DNA of 64,000 bases from RUG11198 sp036342255 (GTDB lineage: Bacteria; Bacillota_I; Bacilli_A; RF39; UBA660). This document shows, piece after piece, positions 41,789 through 51,016 of the stretch. The notes below the pieces were generated by a model, which saw only the letters and a program-made list of their open reading frames with translations, searched no databases and had not been told where the DNA came from. Numbering within the stretch: position 1 is the stretch's first letter; each line of letters begins with the position of its first letter. Position numbers and translations under genes: made by a program. The stretch is taken from the NCBI GenBank assembly GCA_036342255.1, contig JAZAUS010000001.1, positions 62,001 to 126,000 on the forward strand, read 5' to 3'.

Positions 41789-42658
41789 ATGAGTTTAGAA
41801 TTAAAGACATTAGTGTATAGTATGATTAATAATTTAGTTATTGCTATTATAAAGATATTTGGTGGTTTGTTTTTTGGACTTGGTTCTTTATTTGCAGATG
41901 GATTACATACTTTTAGTGATTTTATTACAGATATAATAAGTATGATAGGAACTAAAATATCTAAGAAAAGGCCTACTAAATACCATCCTTTTGGTTTTGG
42001 TCAAGTTGAATATTTGACTAATTTGTTTGTTGGAGTTTTATTATTAGCATTAGCTTTTTTTATAATAGTTAGTAGTTTTTTTAAGAAACCTATTATTCCA
42101 CCTTTAACAGTATTAGTAGTATTAGTTATTTCGTTTTTATTAAAACTAATTGCTATATATGTAATGAATAGAGTAGGTAAAAAGATAAATAGTCATGTAT
42201 TAGTTGTATCAGTTGAGGAATCTAAGACTGATTTGTATTCATCTATTGGTGTTATTATAATTACTATATTGTTACAGTTTAGTGATAAAATAATTATATT
42301 AAAGCATGTTGATTTGGTTGGTAGCATAATAATTGGTTTGATTGTTTTAAGAACTTCTTTTAAGATAATAATTAGTAATTCTTTATCAATAATAGGAGAA
42401 GTAGATGATGATAAGGAAAAAATAAAAGATGTAAAAGATTATTTGTCTAAATATAGAAATATAGTAGATAGTGATATGGAATTGGTTAAATATGGGGCTT
42501 ATTATAAATTACATTTAGTCTTGGAATTAAAACAAGATATTAGTCTTAGAAGTGCTGAAAAGCTAATGAAGAAGATAAAAATAGAAATACCTAGACAGAA
42601 AAAATTAAAGATAAGATTTGTTACAATTTTTATAACAGATAAAATAAAGAAAAAATAG
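41789..42658 (+). CDS. Cation diffusion facilitator (CDF) metal transporter
   Basis: A 289-aa exporter: six helices, then a C-terminal cytoplasmic domain. Helix 2 has the metal motif H-x-x-x-D (LFADGLHTFSD), followed by YHPFGFGQVEYL. The helix 5 motif, normally H/D-x-x-x-D, reads ESKTD here, so glutamate takes the place of the first ligand. That changes the site and probably the metal. Likely export of Mn, Fe or Zn; not determinable from sequence alone. Confidence 0.87.
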   Translation: MSLELKTLVYSMINNLVIAIIKIFGGLFFGLGSLFADGLHTFSDFITDIISMIGTKISKKRPTKYHPFGFGQVEYLTNLFVGVLLLALAFFIIVSSFFKKPIIPPLTVLVVLVISFLLKLIAIYVMNRVGKKINSHVLVVSVEESKTDLYSSIGVIIITILLQFSDKIIILKHVDLVGSIIIGLIVLRTSFKIIISNSLSIIGEVDDDKEKIKDVKDYLSKYRNIVDSDMELVKYGAYYKLHLVLELKQDISLRSAEKLMKKIKIEIPRQKKLKIRFVTIFITDKIKKK

Positions 42659-42684
42659 ATATAGTTCTATTGGGGGAAAATAAT

Positions 42685-43449
42685 ATGGAAGAAGAATCAA
42701 AAATATTTTTAATAAGGCATGGCTTTTGCTTGGCTAATAATGTTAAATGGAATAATCAAATAGGACTTGAGGAAAAGATAGGCGAATTATCATATGATGA
42801 AAATGTTCCACTAGATGATTATGGAATTGAGCAAGCAAAAGAAGTTGGTAATTTTTTAAAAAAATATCTAGAAGGTAGTAAAGTTTTGTTTTTTGTTAGT
42901 CCATATAGAAGAACAAGGCAAACACTTGAATATATTTTGGGTGAATTTTCTAATACAGATAGTTTTGATATCAGAGTGAATAAGTCTATTAGAGAGATGA
43001 ATGCCGGTATACATTATGCTAAAACAAACGAAGAAATCATGAATACTTTTCCAAAAGAGTATAATGAGTATCTTATTAATGTTGATAATCTTTCTTCACA
43101 TAAAGATAAAGGCTTTATTCCATATGTTAGGGGAGAAGGCCAACAAGATGTTAGAAGAAGAGTATACTATTTTTCTAAGGAATTAAAGAAAATAGCATCA
43201 ACTAAAATTGATAATCATCTTAAATATGATTATATATGTGTTATTTCTCATAATTTTGTTAATAGATGGATTTGTTATTGGTTGAATAATAAGGTATATA
43301 ATAGTATTCCTATGAAGAATGGAGAAATTAGAATAGGTAATGGAAAAGAAGCAGGAAAAACAGTTTTTATTCCTATTGCATTTGTTCCTAAGGGATATAA
43401 AGTTAATTTGGATAAGTATATAGTTAATTATAAAATAAAAAAGAGATAA
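42685..43449 (+). CDS. Histidine phosphatase (phosphoglycerate mutase-like)
   Basis: A 254-aa protein with the catalytic LIRHGFCLAN, DYGIEQAKEVGNFL, SPYRRTRQTLEY, REMNAG and the second histidine in VISHNFVNRW. The order fits the histidine phosphatase superfamily. The substrate is unknown; it is longer than cofactor-dependent mutases of Firmicutes. ATG 42685 with GGGGGA upstream is used instead of TTG 42670. Confidence 0.87.
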   Translation: MEEESKIFLIRHGFCLANNVKWNNQIGLEEKIGELSYDENVPLDDYGIEQAKEVGNFLKKYLEGSKVLFFVSPYRRTRQTLEYILGEFSNTDSFDIRVNKSIREMNAGIHYAKTNEEIMNTFPKEYNEYLINVDNLSSHKDKGFIPYVRGEGQQDVRRRVYYFSKELKKIASTKIDNHLKYDYICVISHNFVNRWICYWLNNKVYNSIPMKNGEIRIGNGKEAGKTVFIPIAFVPKGYKVNLDKYIVNYKIKKR

Positions 43450-43481
43450 GTAAATATATTAGAAAAAAGTAAAGTTAGATG

Positions 43482-43511
43482 AAAAAAGAAATGACAATTT
43501 CATTTCTTTTT
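43482..43511. terminator. Bidirectional terminator
   Basis: An 11-bp stem (43483-43493 with 43501-43511), A and T tracts, between the converging phosphatase and ABC genes. Confidence 0.8.
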
Positions 43512-46113
43512 ATTCTGTTCTAAGTGCTATAACTGGATCTTTTTTACTAGCAAGTCTTGCTGGTATTAAACCACCAATCATAGTTAGAATAATACTAATT
43601 ATAATAAGAATTATAGCTGCTACAAATGGTAGATTAGCTCTTACATGGACATTAGTTACATTATATATAATTCTATTAATTGGTATAGTTAATAGAATAG
43701 TAATTATTATACCTATTAATCCTGCTATAAAGCCAATTATTAATGTTTCAGCATTAAATATTCTAGCAACATCCTTTTTAGATACACCAATAGCTCTTAG
43801 TATTCCTATTTCTTTAGTTCTCTCTAAGACAGATATATAGGTAATTATACCTATCATGATAGATGAAACTACTAATGATATAGCTACAAAAGATATTAAT
43901 ACATAACTTACAGTATCAACTATTTTACTAACAGATGATATCATAGCTCCTATAATATCTGAATATGTAATAACATTTTCTTCTTTTTTATTTTTCTTTT
44001 GATCCTTATTATACTTCTTAATAGCTTTCATTATTCTTTCTTTAGAATCAAAGTCTTTAGGATAAATACTAATGCTAGTTGGTGTTTCGGGAGAAACAGA
44101 ACCTAATTTTTTTAGATTAGATTCATATGTAGCATTAGCATTATCAGAGTATGATGCCATTAATTTAGCTAATTCTTCTTGACTCAGCATGGCCATTTGT
44201 TGCCTTTGTTCATCTGTTAAAGATTTAAAATCAAATTTTTCTCCATCTTTTGGAAAAGGAAGACCAGAGAATATATTAGTATCTTTCTTATCCTTCTGTT
44301 CTTTAACTATCTCTTGTTCATTAGTTTTATTAATTACATATTCTTTTAATTTTTTTAAGTAACCAATACCACCTTGCATAGAAGTAGCAACAGAATCTTT
44401 ATTTTGTCTGATGATACCAACTACTTTTATCTCTTCAGCTTTATTAATTTTATCCTTCATATATTCATCATCATCAGACATATCTTCCCAGATACCATTC
44501 TTTTTCTTATAATAATCAGAATTTAAGATAACTTTATATTTTAATTTTAAGATATCATCATAAGAATAAGTGCTTTCATCCTCTAATTTTATTTTTTCAG
44601 CTTTCTGTAATTTTTCTAAAGAACCTTTTAAATCTTTTTGGTTCTTTAAACCTAATGTATATAAAGCATAATCACTAATTTCATTATCTTCATTTACAAT
44701 TAGGACAACTTCATTATACTTATTAGGCCATACACCTTTTAATAAATCATATTGTTGTTTTAATAGTTTTTCATTATCTAACATTTCTGTCCAAACATTT
44801 AATTGGCTATTATTCATAAAAGGATTAGACATACCTGGTACAGAAGATGAATTATTTTGAATTAAATCTTGTGCTCCAATTGATTCTATAACAGTACTAG
44901 GATTTACTTTAACTATACCATCACTAGTATCACTTTTATATAAATTTAAATTTAAATTATAATCATACTTAATAGCATTACTATTTTTAGCAATAGCATT
45001 ATCTTTAGATTCAATATATTTCTTTAACTCCGTTAAGTTATTATTCTTAACTTGATTAGAAAATACATTCATAATTTGATTCATTATATTAATAGAATAT
45101 ACTTTATCTTTTTTTCTTTTCTTAACTTCTTCTTCTTTTTTCTTATCATTAGAAGCATTATTCATCATACTAGACATATCAACAGTAGATTCTTCAATCG
45201 TAATAGGGTAGGAAGATAATGTTTCTTCTTCAACTCTATCTATATAGTCCTGGACACCTGTTGATATGGCTAGTATTAGAGCTATACCAATGATACCAAT
45301 TGATCCTGCAAAAGAAGTAAGAATAGTTCTTCCTTTTTTAGTAAGTAAATTATTAAAAGATAATTGTAGAGCTGTTAAAAACTTCATATTAGTTTTCTTA
45401 TATTTATTTTTGTTTTTTAAATCTTTTTCATTATCTTTTATTGGATTAGAATCATCTATTATTTCTCCATCTAATATTTTTACTATTCTATTAGAATATA
45501 TATTAGCTAAGTTATCATTGTGTGTTACCATAATAACTAGTCTATCTTTAGATATTTTCTTTAATATTTTCATTACTTGAACACTAGTCTTTGAGTCAAG
45601 TGCTCCAGTTGGCTCATCTGCTAAAACAATATCAGGATTATTAACTATAGCTCTAGCGATTGCAACTCTTTGCATCTGTCCGCCTGATAGTTGATTAGGT
45701 TTATAATACATCCTATCTTTTAATCCAACTTCTTCTAAAGCTTTTTTAGCTCTTCTAATTCTTTCTTTTTTTGATACACCAGATATAGTTAGAGCTAGAG
45801 CTACATTAGATAAAACAGTTTGATGACTAATTAAGTTATAACTTTGAAAGATAAAACCAACAGAGTAGTTGCGATAGCTATCCCAATCTTTATCTTTAAA
45901 TTTTTTAGTAGATTTACCATTTATTATTAAATCACCTGATGTGTATCTGTCTAATCCGCCAATAATATTTAGAAGAGTTGTTTTACCACAACCAGATTCT
46001 CCTAAGATAGATACAAATTCTGATTTTCTAAATTTGAGATTAATACCTTTTAGAGCATTGACTTTTTCGATGCCGGTATCATATACTTTCTTAATATTTT
46101 TTAACTCTAACAT
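43510..46113 (-). CDS. MacB-like ABC transporter, fused ATPase and FtsX permease
   Basis: An 867-aa protein. Residues 1-225 form the LolD/MacB-type ATPase (GESGCGKTT; QLSGGQMQR; VLADEPTGALD; VTHN). After a linker there is one membrane helix (near 265-290), a large external domain of about 400 residues rich in charged residues, and three helices in the FtsX permease region (ISVLERTKEIGILRAIG; ARLASKKDPVIALR). Such fusions act in peptide resistance or export as mechanotransmitters. ATG 46113 with GAGGAGG is chosen; an ATG at 46128 overlaps that SD. Confidence 0.9.
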   Translation of the reverse strand: MLELKNIKKVYDTGIEKVNALKGINLKFRKSEFVSILGESGCGKTTLLNIIGGLDRYTSGDLIINGKSTKKFKDKDWDSYRNYSVGFIFQSYNLISHQTVLSNVALALTISGVSKKERIRRAKKALEEVGLKDRMYYKPNQLSGGQMQRVAIARAIVNNPDIVLADEPTGALDSKTSVQVMKILKKISKDRLVIMVTHNDNLANIYSNRIVKILDGEIIDDSNPIKDNEKDLKNKNKYKKTNMKFLTALQLSFNNLLTKKGRTILTSFAGSIGIIGIALILAISTGVQDYIDRVEEETLSSYPITIEESTVDMSSMMNNASNDKKKEEEVKKRKKDKVYSINIMNQIMNVFSNQVKNNNLTELKKYIESKDNAIAKNSNAIKYDYNLNLNLYKSDTSDGIVKVNPSTVIESIGAQDLIQNNSSSVPGMSNPFMNNSQLNVWTEMLDNEKLLKQQYDLLKGVWPNKYNEVVLIVNEDNEISDYALYTLGLKNQKDLKGSLEKLQKAEKIKLEDESTYSYDDILKLKYKVILNSDYYKKKNGIWEDMSDDDEYMKDKINKAEEIKVVGIIRQNKDSVATSMQGGIGYLKKLKEYVINKTNEQEIVKEQKDKKDTNIFSGLPFPKDGEKFDFKSLTDEQRQQMAMLSQEELAKLMASYSDNANATYESNLKKLGSVSPETPTSISIYPKDFDSKERIMKAIKKYNKDQKKNKKEENVITYSDIIGAMISSVSKIVDTVSYVLISFVAISLVVSSIMIGIITYISVLERTKEIGILRAIGVSKKDVARIFNAETLIIGFIAGLIGIIITILLTIPINRIIYNVTNVHVRANLPFVAAIILIIISIILTMIGGLIPARLASKKDPVIALRTE

Positions 46114-46256
46114 ATCTTTCCTCCTCATAATATAATAACTATAATTATTTTAGCATATTATTTATAAATTTAATACTATTTTTTATCATGATTTGGTAGT
46201 GAAATATTCGAAAAAGTCTTATATAATACTTTTTTTAGTGTTTTTTTAATTATTTG

Positions 46257-46285
46257 TTTACAAATTAACAATAATGTATTATAAT
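46257..46285 (+). promoter_or_regulatory. SigA-type promoter
   Basis: TTTACA at 46257-46262 and TATAAT at 46280-46285, 17-bp spacer, for the gene at 46310. Confidence 0.75.
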
Positions 46286-46291
46286 ACTCAC

Positions 46292-46308
46292 CGTCAGGGG
46301 GAGTGACG
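46292..46308 (+). promoter_or_regulatory. Leader hairpin with SD in the loop
   Basis: CGTCA (46292-46296) and TGACG (46304-46308) form a 5-bp stem with GGGGGAG in the loop, ending 1 nt before the ATG. It resembles 13353-13370. Confidence 0.55.
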
Positions 46309-46309
46309 A

Positions 46310-47332
46310 ATGAATTTTAATGATATTATAGTAATGGGTGAGGAAGAGTATTTAGAAAATGAATGTGCTGTAGAATCACATATACTAAAAAATAAAGATT
46401 CATTAGTAGAGTGGTGTAGTAAAAACTATCGCTTGTTTAATCCTAATATCTATGGAAATAAGAAATTATTTGATATTGGGATAGAGTTTTTGCTTAATAA
46501 AGATAATACAATGTATAATGAAAACGATATTAAGTTTATTATTACTTATTTTGCTGAAGAAGCTTTAAAAGATTTAAATATTGAGAATGTTAAGATTAAT
46601 TTTAGTAAGGGTAAGTTCTTTTGTAATTATTCTAATGCTCAATATAATAAAAAAAATAAGGAAATTACTTTTTATTTAAGTAAATTTGATAATTTAAAAG
46701 AGGAAGGAAATAGTTTGTTACATAGTGTTATGTCAATATTTAGTGATATATATAAGATAAAACAAAATGAAAGTGTTTATCATGGGGCTGAAGATTTTAA
46801 TATTGATAATTATGTAACAGTATTAGAAACTATTTGTACTCATTCTAGGGGATATTATGATGATAATTTTGATAAACTAGTTAAAGAAAATATAATTGGT
46901 TTATATGCTTTTGATAAGGCTGTTAGTTATTTAAGTATTTTAACACCTGATATTGAACAATTAAAAGATAAAAAAGAGATTAGGGAGATAAAGAAATTGT
47001 ATCATTATAATATTAATGAAGGAATGGTTATTAGGTTTAAAGAATTAGATAATATTACTAATGATATAGTTAAGGATAATTCTTATTTTGTATATGAATA
47101 TCCGATATTATTTTTAGGATATGAATTGGAAGGAAATCCTAAAAATTTAAAATCATTGACTAAAGATTATAAGTATTTTTTGAATGTTTATCCATCTAAG
47201 AAGAAAAGTATTAGTAATTTTTATAGATTATTAATATGTAAGAGGTTTAATATTCTTGAAGAGGAATTTGATAAATTTACCGAAGATTTAGAAAAAGAGA
47301 ATGAAAATGAAAGAAGAAGACTTATGAAGTAA
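46310..47332 (+). CDS. Unknown 340-aa soluble protein
   Basis: Not recognised. Soluble, alternating helices and strands, without a signal peptide or membrane helix. The first third has a conserved-looking ESHILKNKDSLVEWCSKN block. It ends with a charged coiled-coil-like tail (FDKFTEDLEKENENERRR). The last codons form the left arm of its terminator. It is next to the metallopeptidase gene at 47395, but each has its own promoter-like sequence. Confidence 0.6.
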   Translation: MNFNDIIVMGEEEYLENECAVESHILKNKDSLVEWCSKNYRLFNPNIYGNKKLFDIGIEFLLNKDNTMYNENDIKFIITYFAEEALKDLNIENVKINFSKGKFFCNYSNAQYNKKNKEITFYLSKFDNLKEEGNSLLHSVMSIFSDIYKIKQNESVYHGAEDFNIDNYVTVLETICTHSRGYYDDNFDKLVKENIIGLYAFDKAVSYLSILTPDIEQLKDKKEIREIKKLYHYNINEGMVIRFKELDNITNDIVKDNSYFVYEYPILFLGYELEGNPKNLKSLTKDYKYFLNVYPSKKKSISNFYRLLICKRFNILEEEFDKFTEDLEKENENERRRLMK

Positions 47333-47345
47333 GTCTTCTTTATAA
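47314..47345 (+). terminator. Terminator overlapping the 3' end of the 46310 gene
   Basis: An 11-bp perfect stem (47314-47324 with 47330-47340), 5-nt loop, short T-rich tail. Confidence 0.75.
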
Positions 47346-47394
47346 TAAAATATATGTTATAATTGTAGTAAAGTAAAATAATGGAGGTAATAGT

Positions 47395-48873
47395 ATGGAA
47401 TATAAAGTTGTTGGTGGCGTTAAATATAAAAAAAATAATTATTTAATTCTTATGAATAATAGACTTGATAAGTATTATGTTGGTGTTGGTGAAAATGGAG
47501 AATTAATACCATTAGAATTAAAAGAGTATTTAGAATTAAAAGATTATATATTTAGAATGAAGAATAAGAATAATAGTGGTGTTATGGTAGGTGATAAGTT
47601 AAATATTAATCCAATGGTTAGGATTGGAAAGAAATTAGTACCATTGGTACTTGCTACTAATATAATATTTAGTCTTAATGGTTGTGGAAATAATAAAAAT
47701 AGTACGATTAATGAATTATCTAAAAATGGTATAGAAGTAACTCAAGTTGATAATAGTAAGAATTTATATTTTATAGATAGTATTCATACTGATTTAATAA
47801 AAGATAATAATAGTATAAATATAGAAAAAGATTATTTTGGAGATTTGGATATTGATGTAACTTGTTTACCTAGTGAATTGAATCAATATTTAAATTATGG
47901 AGAAACTACTTGGGATGATATTATAAATATTATAAAAAATAATAAGAGTATAAATGATGAATTAGAAAAATTATTGATTCAAGGTATTAATAATTTAGAT
48001 AAGGAAAAATATAATTATGATTTAACTACTTTACGTTATAATTTAGAGAATATAAAAATTGAATATTGTGAAGATAGTGAATTGCCTGATAATTGGGGTG
48101 GTTTATTTGATCCATATGAGTGTAGTATTCAAATAGGAAAGTCTCAAGTTAAAACTGAAAAATTTAAACATATATTGTTTCATGAAATAATTGGACATGG
48201 GTCACAAGAGGCATATGTTAAGACTGATAAACAAAAAATATTGAGTACTAATAGTTCATATTATATTGTTATTGAATCAAATGGAAATATAAGTGATGCA
48301 GGGAAGTTTGGTAATTCATTTAATGAGTCTTTTGCTGATGTAATGGCTTGTTCATTAAAGGGTGAAAAATTAGATTGTGAGTTGCAAGTTGGTTATCCTA
48401 GTTTAGATTATTACTGTAATACAGTTATTAATAGTTGTAATGGTAATTATTCTAATTATGTTAATAATGGTACAGAATATTTAACAGAGATAATGACTGA
48501 AAATAATATAAAAGATCCATATGAATGTATAACTTATTCTGATTTAGAATTATATGCTATAAATTGTTCAGATGGTAATATTATTCCTTATACTGGAGAG
48601 TATGTTGATACTTCATTTGTATATATAATAAATCAATATATTAAATTATTTATTGATGGTAAATTAAAAGAGGGTTATTCAAAAGATGAAGTATATGATT
48701 ATGTTAGTAATTTAATTAAATCAAATGATGATTTAATTAAATATATTAATATGAATAATGATAAAGTATTCTATTCTTATACTCAATATGGAGAATTTGA
48801 ATTAATTAATAAGAAAGATATTTTATTATTTGCTGAAGAATATATTTATGGTAGTAATAGTAAGAAAAAATAA
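47395..48873 (+). CDS. Membrane-associated zinc metallopeptidase-like protein
   Basis: A 492-aa protein. After an 80-residue charged N-terminal part comes a hydrophobic stretch (LVPLVLATNIIFSLNGC) that looks like a membrane helix with a lipobox-type cysteine. Residues 263-268 form HEIIGH, the H-E-x-x-H zinc site, with a downstream glutamate in NESFADV (about 310) as the third ligand, a gluzincin arrangement. The target is unknown. The internal position of the hydrophobic part makes its topology unclear. A clear SD, GGAGGTAAT, precedes it. Confidence 0.75.
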   Translation: MEYKVVGGVKYKKNNYLILMNNRLDKYYVGVGENGELIPLELKEYLELKDYIFRMKNKNNSGVMVGDKLNINPMVRIGKKLVPLVLATNIIFSLNGCGNNKNSTINELSKNGIEVTQVDNSKNLYFIDSIHTDLIKDNNSINIEKDYFGDLDIDVTCLPSELNQYLNYGETTWDDIINIIKNNKSINDELEKLLIQGINNLDKEKYNYDLTTLRYNLENIKIEYCEDSELPDNWGGLFDPYECSIQIGKSQVKTEKFKHILFHEIIGHGSQEAYVKTDKQKILSTNSSYYIVIESNGNISDAGKFGNSFNESFADVMACSLKGEKLDCELQVGYPSLDYYCNTVINSCNGNYSNYVNNGTEYLTEIMTENNIKDPYECITYSDLELYAINCSDGNIIPYTGEYVDTSFVYIINQYIKLFIDGKLKEGYSKDEVYDYVSNLIKSNDDLIKYINMNNDKVFYSYTQYGEFELINKKDILLFAEEYIYGSNSKKK

Positions 48874-48893
48874 AAATATTGGTATAGGTATAT

Positions 48894-48922
48894 TTGACAA
48901 AAACTTATTAATAGTATACAAT
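48894..48922 (+). promoter_or_regulatory. Promoter of the structured leader
   Basis: TTGACA at 48894-48899 and TACAAT at 48917-48922, 17-bp spacer. Transcript starts near 48929. Confidence 0.75.
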
Positions 48923-48928
48923 ATGTAG

Positions 48929-49040
48929 GCGAGTGAGGAGATATAAGCGTTATTGTGAGCTATCTCGGGTATAAATAATATACTTACACAAAGTAATTTG
49001 GAGTCACGAATATAAATTTAGTTGTTCGTGGCTTTTATTT
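48929..49040 (+). promoter_or_regulatory. Structured leader with terminator (attenuator or riboswitch candidate)
   Basis: About 145 nt of untranslated leader before the 49072 gene. Hairpins: GAGATA/TATCTC (48938-48943, 48961-48966), GTATA/TATAC (48969-48973, 48979-48983) and a terminator-like stem GTCACGAA/TTCGTGGC (49003-49010, 49025-49032) followed by TTTTATTT. No known riboswitch class was recognised. The paralogous gene at 55467 has no such leader. Confidence 0.55.
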
Positions 49041-49071
49041 GGGTAAATACGTAATAGAAAGGTGATACTAA

Positions 49072-49668
49072 ATGAAAGAGTTACAAGATAATATTGTTGA
49101 TGTTGATAAAGTATTGAAGATGTTAGATAGTACTAGTTTTGCTAGAAATGAGGCTAATAAGGATAAGGAAAATTTTGAGAAATATAAAAAAAATGAAGAT
49201 AATTTTTTTGATGAAGATATATTAGATAATATGAGATTATTAGATTTATTACAAAGATTGGGTTATCCTATGGAGGAATTGGGTACTTATTTATTTAAGG
49301 ATGTTATTTATGAGGTATATAATTATATAAAGGATGATAATGGAGATAGAGATGATGAAAAATGTAGTCATATAATGAAAGAATTAAGTAATCCTTTTTC
49401 TAGTTTCTATCTTTATATTGCTAGAGAATGGAAAGAATTAGGTATTAAGCCTTTTCATTTATTTATTAGAAGGTCGCAAGATAATATTGATTATAAATCT
49501 ATAGATAAAGGATTAGTTAAGAAGATTTATGGTAATAATATGGGAGATTCTAATTATGGATTTCATGCTTTTCAAATAGCAGCATATGCTTTAGATAAAT
49601 CTTCATTTGTTGATACTTTGCAGTATCAACATAAAGTTAAAGAATTAATATTTGATGATATTAGCTAG
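49072..49668 (+). CDS. 198-aa helical protein, paralog 1
   Basis: Not recognised. All-helical, with a conserved middle LLQRLGYPMEELGTYLFKDVI and YIAREWKELGIKPFHLFI. A second copy (55467) has the same length and is highly similar. The layout with a helical block Y-L-x-x-x-I and a YIARE segment faintly resembles the DNA-binding domain of Spo0A-type regulators; this is a guess. Expression probably depends on the leader attenuator. Good SD AAAGGTGAT. Confidence 0.65.
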   Translation: MKELQDNIVDVDKVLKMLDSTSFARNEANKDKENFEKYKKNEDNFFDEDILDNMRLLDLLQRLGYPMEELGTYLFKDVIYEVYNYIKDDNGDRDDEKCSHIMKELSNPFSSFYLYIAREWKELGIKPFHLFIRRSQDNIDYKSIDKGLVKKIYGNNMGDSNYGFHAFQIAAYALDKSSFVDTLQYQHKVKELIFDDIS

Positions 49669-49683
49669 AGTATTAGAGTGTAT

Positions 49684-49720
49684 AAAAAGAGAAGATTTAT
49701 ATTTTATCTTCTCTTTTTAT
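49684..49720. terminator. Bidirectional terminator
   Basis: A 13-bp stem (49684-49696 with 49706-49718), A and T tracts, between converging genes. Confidence 0.85.
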
Positions 49721-50673
49721 AATTTAATATATGGTTTTGATAGTTTAGCTTTTCTTCTAAAATATTCATCTACTTGCCAATTACTATATTCATCTAATTT
49801 TTCTAATAATTCATTTTTATCAATTTCTCTTATGTGATAGTTATCTTTGTTTTGTTCTTTTTCTAAGATAAAGAATATTGGTGGAATATTATGATATTCT
49901 ACTAATATAAGGTTAATATTATCTTTCATTGATTTATCATCATTTTTAAAAAATATAGCTGGTTTTACATATAATTGTTTATCATTTATTTTAAACTTTC
50001 TTAATAGATAACTAAAATAATAATCTATATCATCATATTTTTTAAAATTAGTTTTAGAATTTACTATTTTGAAGATAATTTCTAGTTTTTTGAAAAATCT
50101 TTCAGATTGAGGAGTGTTATTTTTTGAGAAATTATCTTCTAATGAAGAAATAATTTTCATTATTTCTTCATAGTTATATTTATCGTCATCTATTTCTTTA
50201 TTATGATATTTTTCTTTGATAATATTATCTGCTTCTTTTAATTCATCTAAGAAAGTTGGATCATCTATTAATGTTTGAAAATCTAATGTACCATTTCTCA
50301 TTTTTACTCTAGTAGTATCATGTTTTTTGGTAGGATCTAATTTAAGAACTTTATCTTTATATCTAACAATTACATATACATGGCTTAGTTTTCTATTTTC
50401 GACTTCTTTGACTATTTCACAATTAAAGCCATATATTGTTAGTAGATCAGTTAATATATGAGCATAAGCATAGCATATATGTTCAAAATCTTCGACGTTT
50501 GTTAAATCAACTTTCTTATTAAGTATTTCTTCTTTTAAATCATTTGTAGCATAAGGATATCTCATATCATATGAAAACTTTTCACATACATATAAATAAA
50601 TCCATCTTATCTTAGTAAAATCATTAAAATTACTTTGATCAAGATATTCAATTACTTCTTTTAACATATTCAT
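49717..50673 (-). CDS. Transglutaminase-like protein
   Basis: A 318-aa soluble protein. The first 120 residues look like the transglutaminase/papain-like fold: RWIYLYVCEKFSYD, then EDFEHICYAYAHILTDLLTIYG (Cys67), SHVYVIVRY (His98) and LKLDPT (Asp113), giving a Cys-His-Asp triad in order. The second half is unknown and lysine/asparagine rich. It may act as a protease or amide-bond enzyme inside the cell. Start ATG 50673 with GGAGATGAT; the longer start at 50730 includes a TATAAT box. Confidence 0.7.
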   Translation of the reverse strand: MNMLKEVIEYLDQSNFNDFTKIRWIYLYVCEKFSYDMRYPYATNDLKEEILNKKVDLTNVEDFEHICYAYAHILTDLLTIYGFNCEIVKEVENRKLSHVYVIVRYKDKVLKLDPTKKHDTTRVKMRNGTLDFQTLIDDPTFLDELKEADNIIKEKYHNKEIDDDKYNYEEIMKIISSLEDNFSKNNTPQSERFFKKLEIIFKIVNSKTNFKKYDDIDYYFSYLLRKFKINDKQLYVKPAIFFKNDDKSMKDNINLILVEYHNIPPIFFILEKEQNKDNYHIREIDKNELLEKLDEYSNWQVDEYFRRKAKLSKPYIKL

Positions 50674-50765
50674 AATATCATCTCCAATATAATTACATTC
50701 ATTATAACATATTATTATGGTTTTTATCATTAAATATATAAATGAAATTTATATATTAATATAAT

Positions 50766-50794
50766 TTGACTTATATTTAATAGTATGTTAAAAT
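50766..50794 (+). promoter_or_regulatory. Promoter of proS leader
   Basis: TTGACT at 50766-50771 and TAAAAT at 50789-50794, 17-bp spacer. Confidence 0.75.
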
Positions 50795-50797
50795 TAA

Positions 50798-50997
50798 GGC
50801 GTGAAAGCGAAGAAAAGACATGATTTATATAATAATTATAATAGAGAGTTATCGGGTGGTGTAAGATAATATAATTATATATAGATTCCTACTTTTTAGT
50901 GAAATGTAAACATTTCCGGGGAATACCCGTTATCAAAATTAAGTTAAATAAAGGATGGTACCGCCATATATTGGCTCCTTAGGTATCATTCTTTTTT
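50798..50997 (+). promoter_or_regulatory. T-box leader of proS
   Basis: Contains the AGAGAGTT and GGGTGGTG elements of stem I, a CCC/CCG specifier candidate (50926-50929) preceded by GAATA, the T-box core ATGGTACCGCC (50955-50965) and a terminator stem with its T run (GGATGGTACC region pairing with GGTATCATTC). The specifier fits proline. Uncharged tRNA-Pro should favour the antiterminator and turn on proS. Confidence 0.9.
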
Positions 50998-51016
50998 GTT
51001 TGAAAGGAGAATACTT

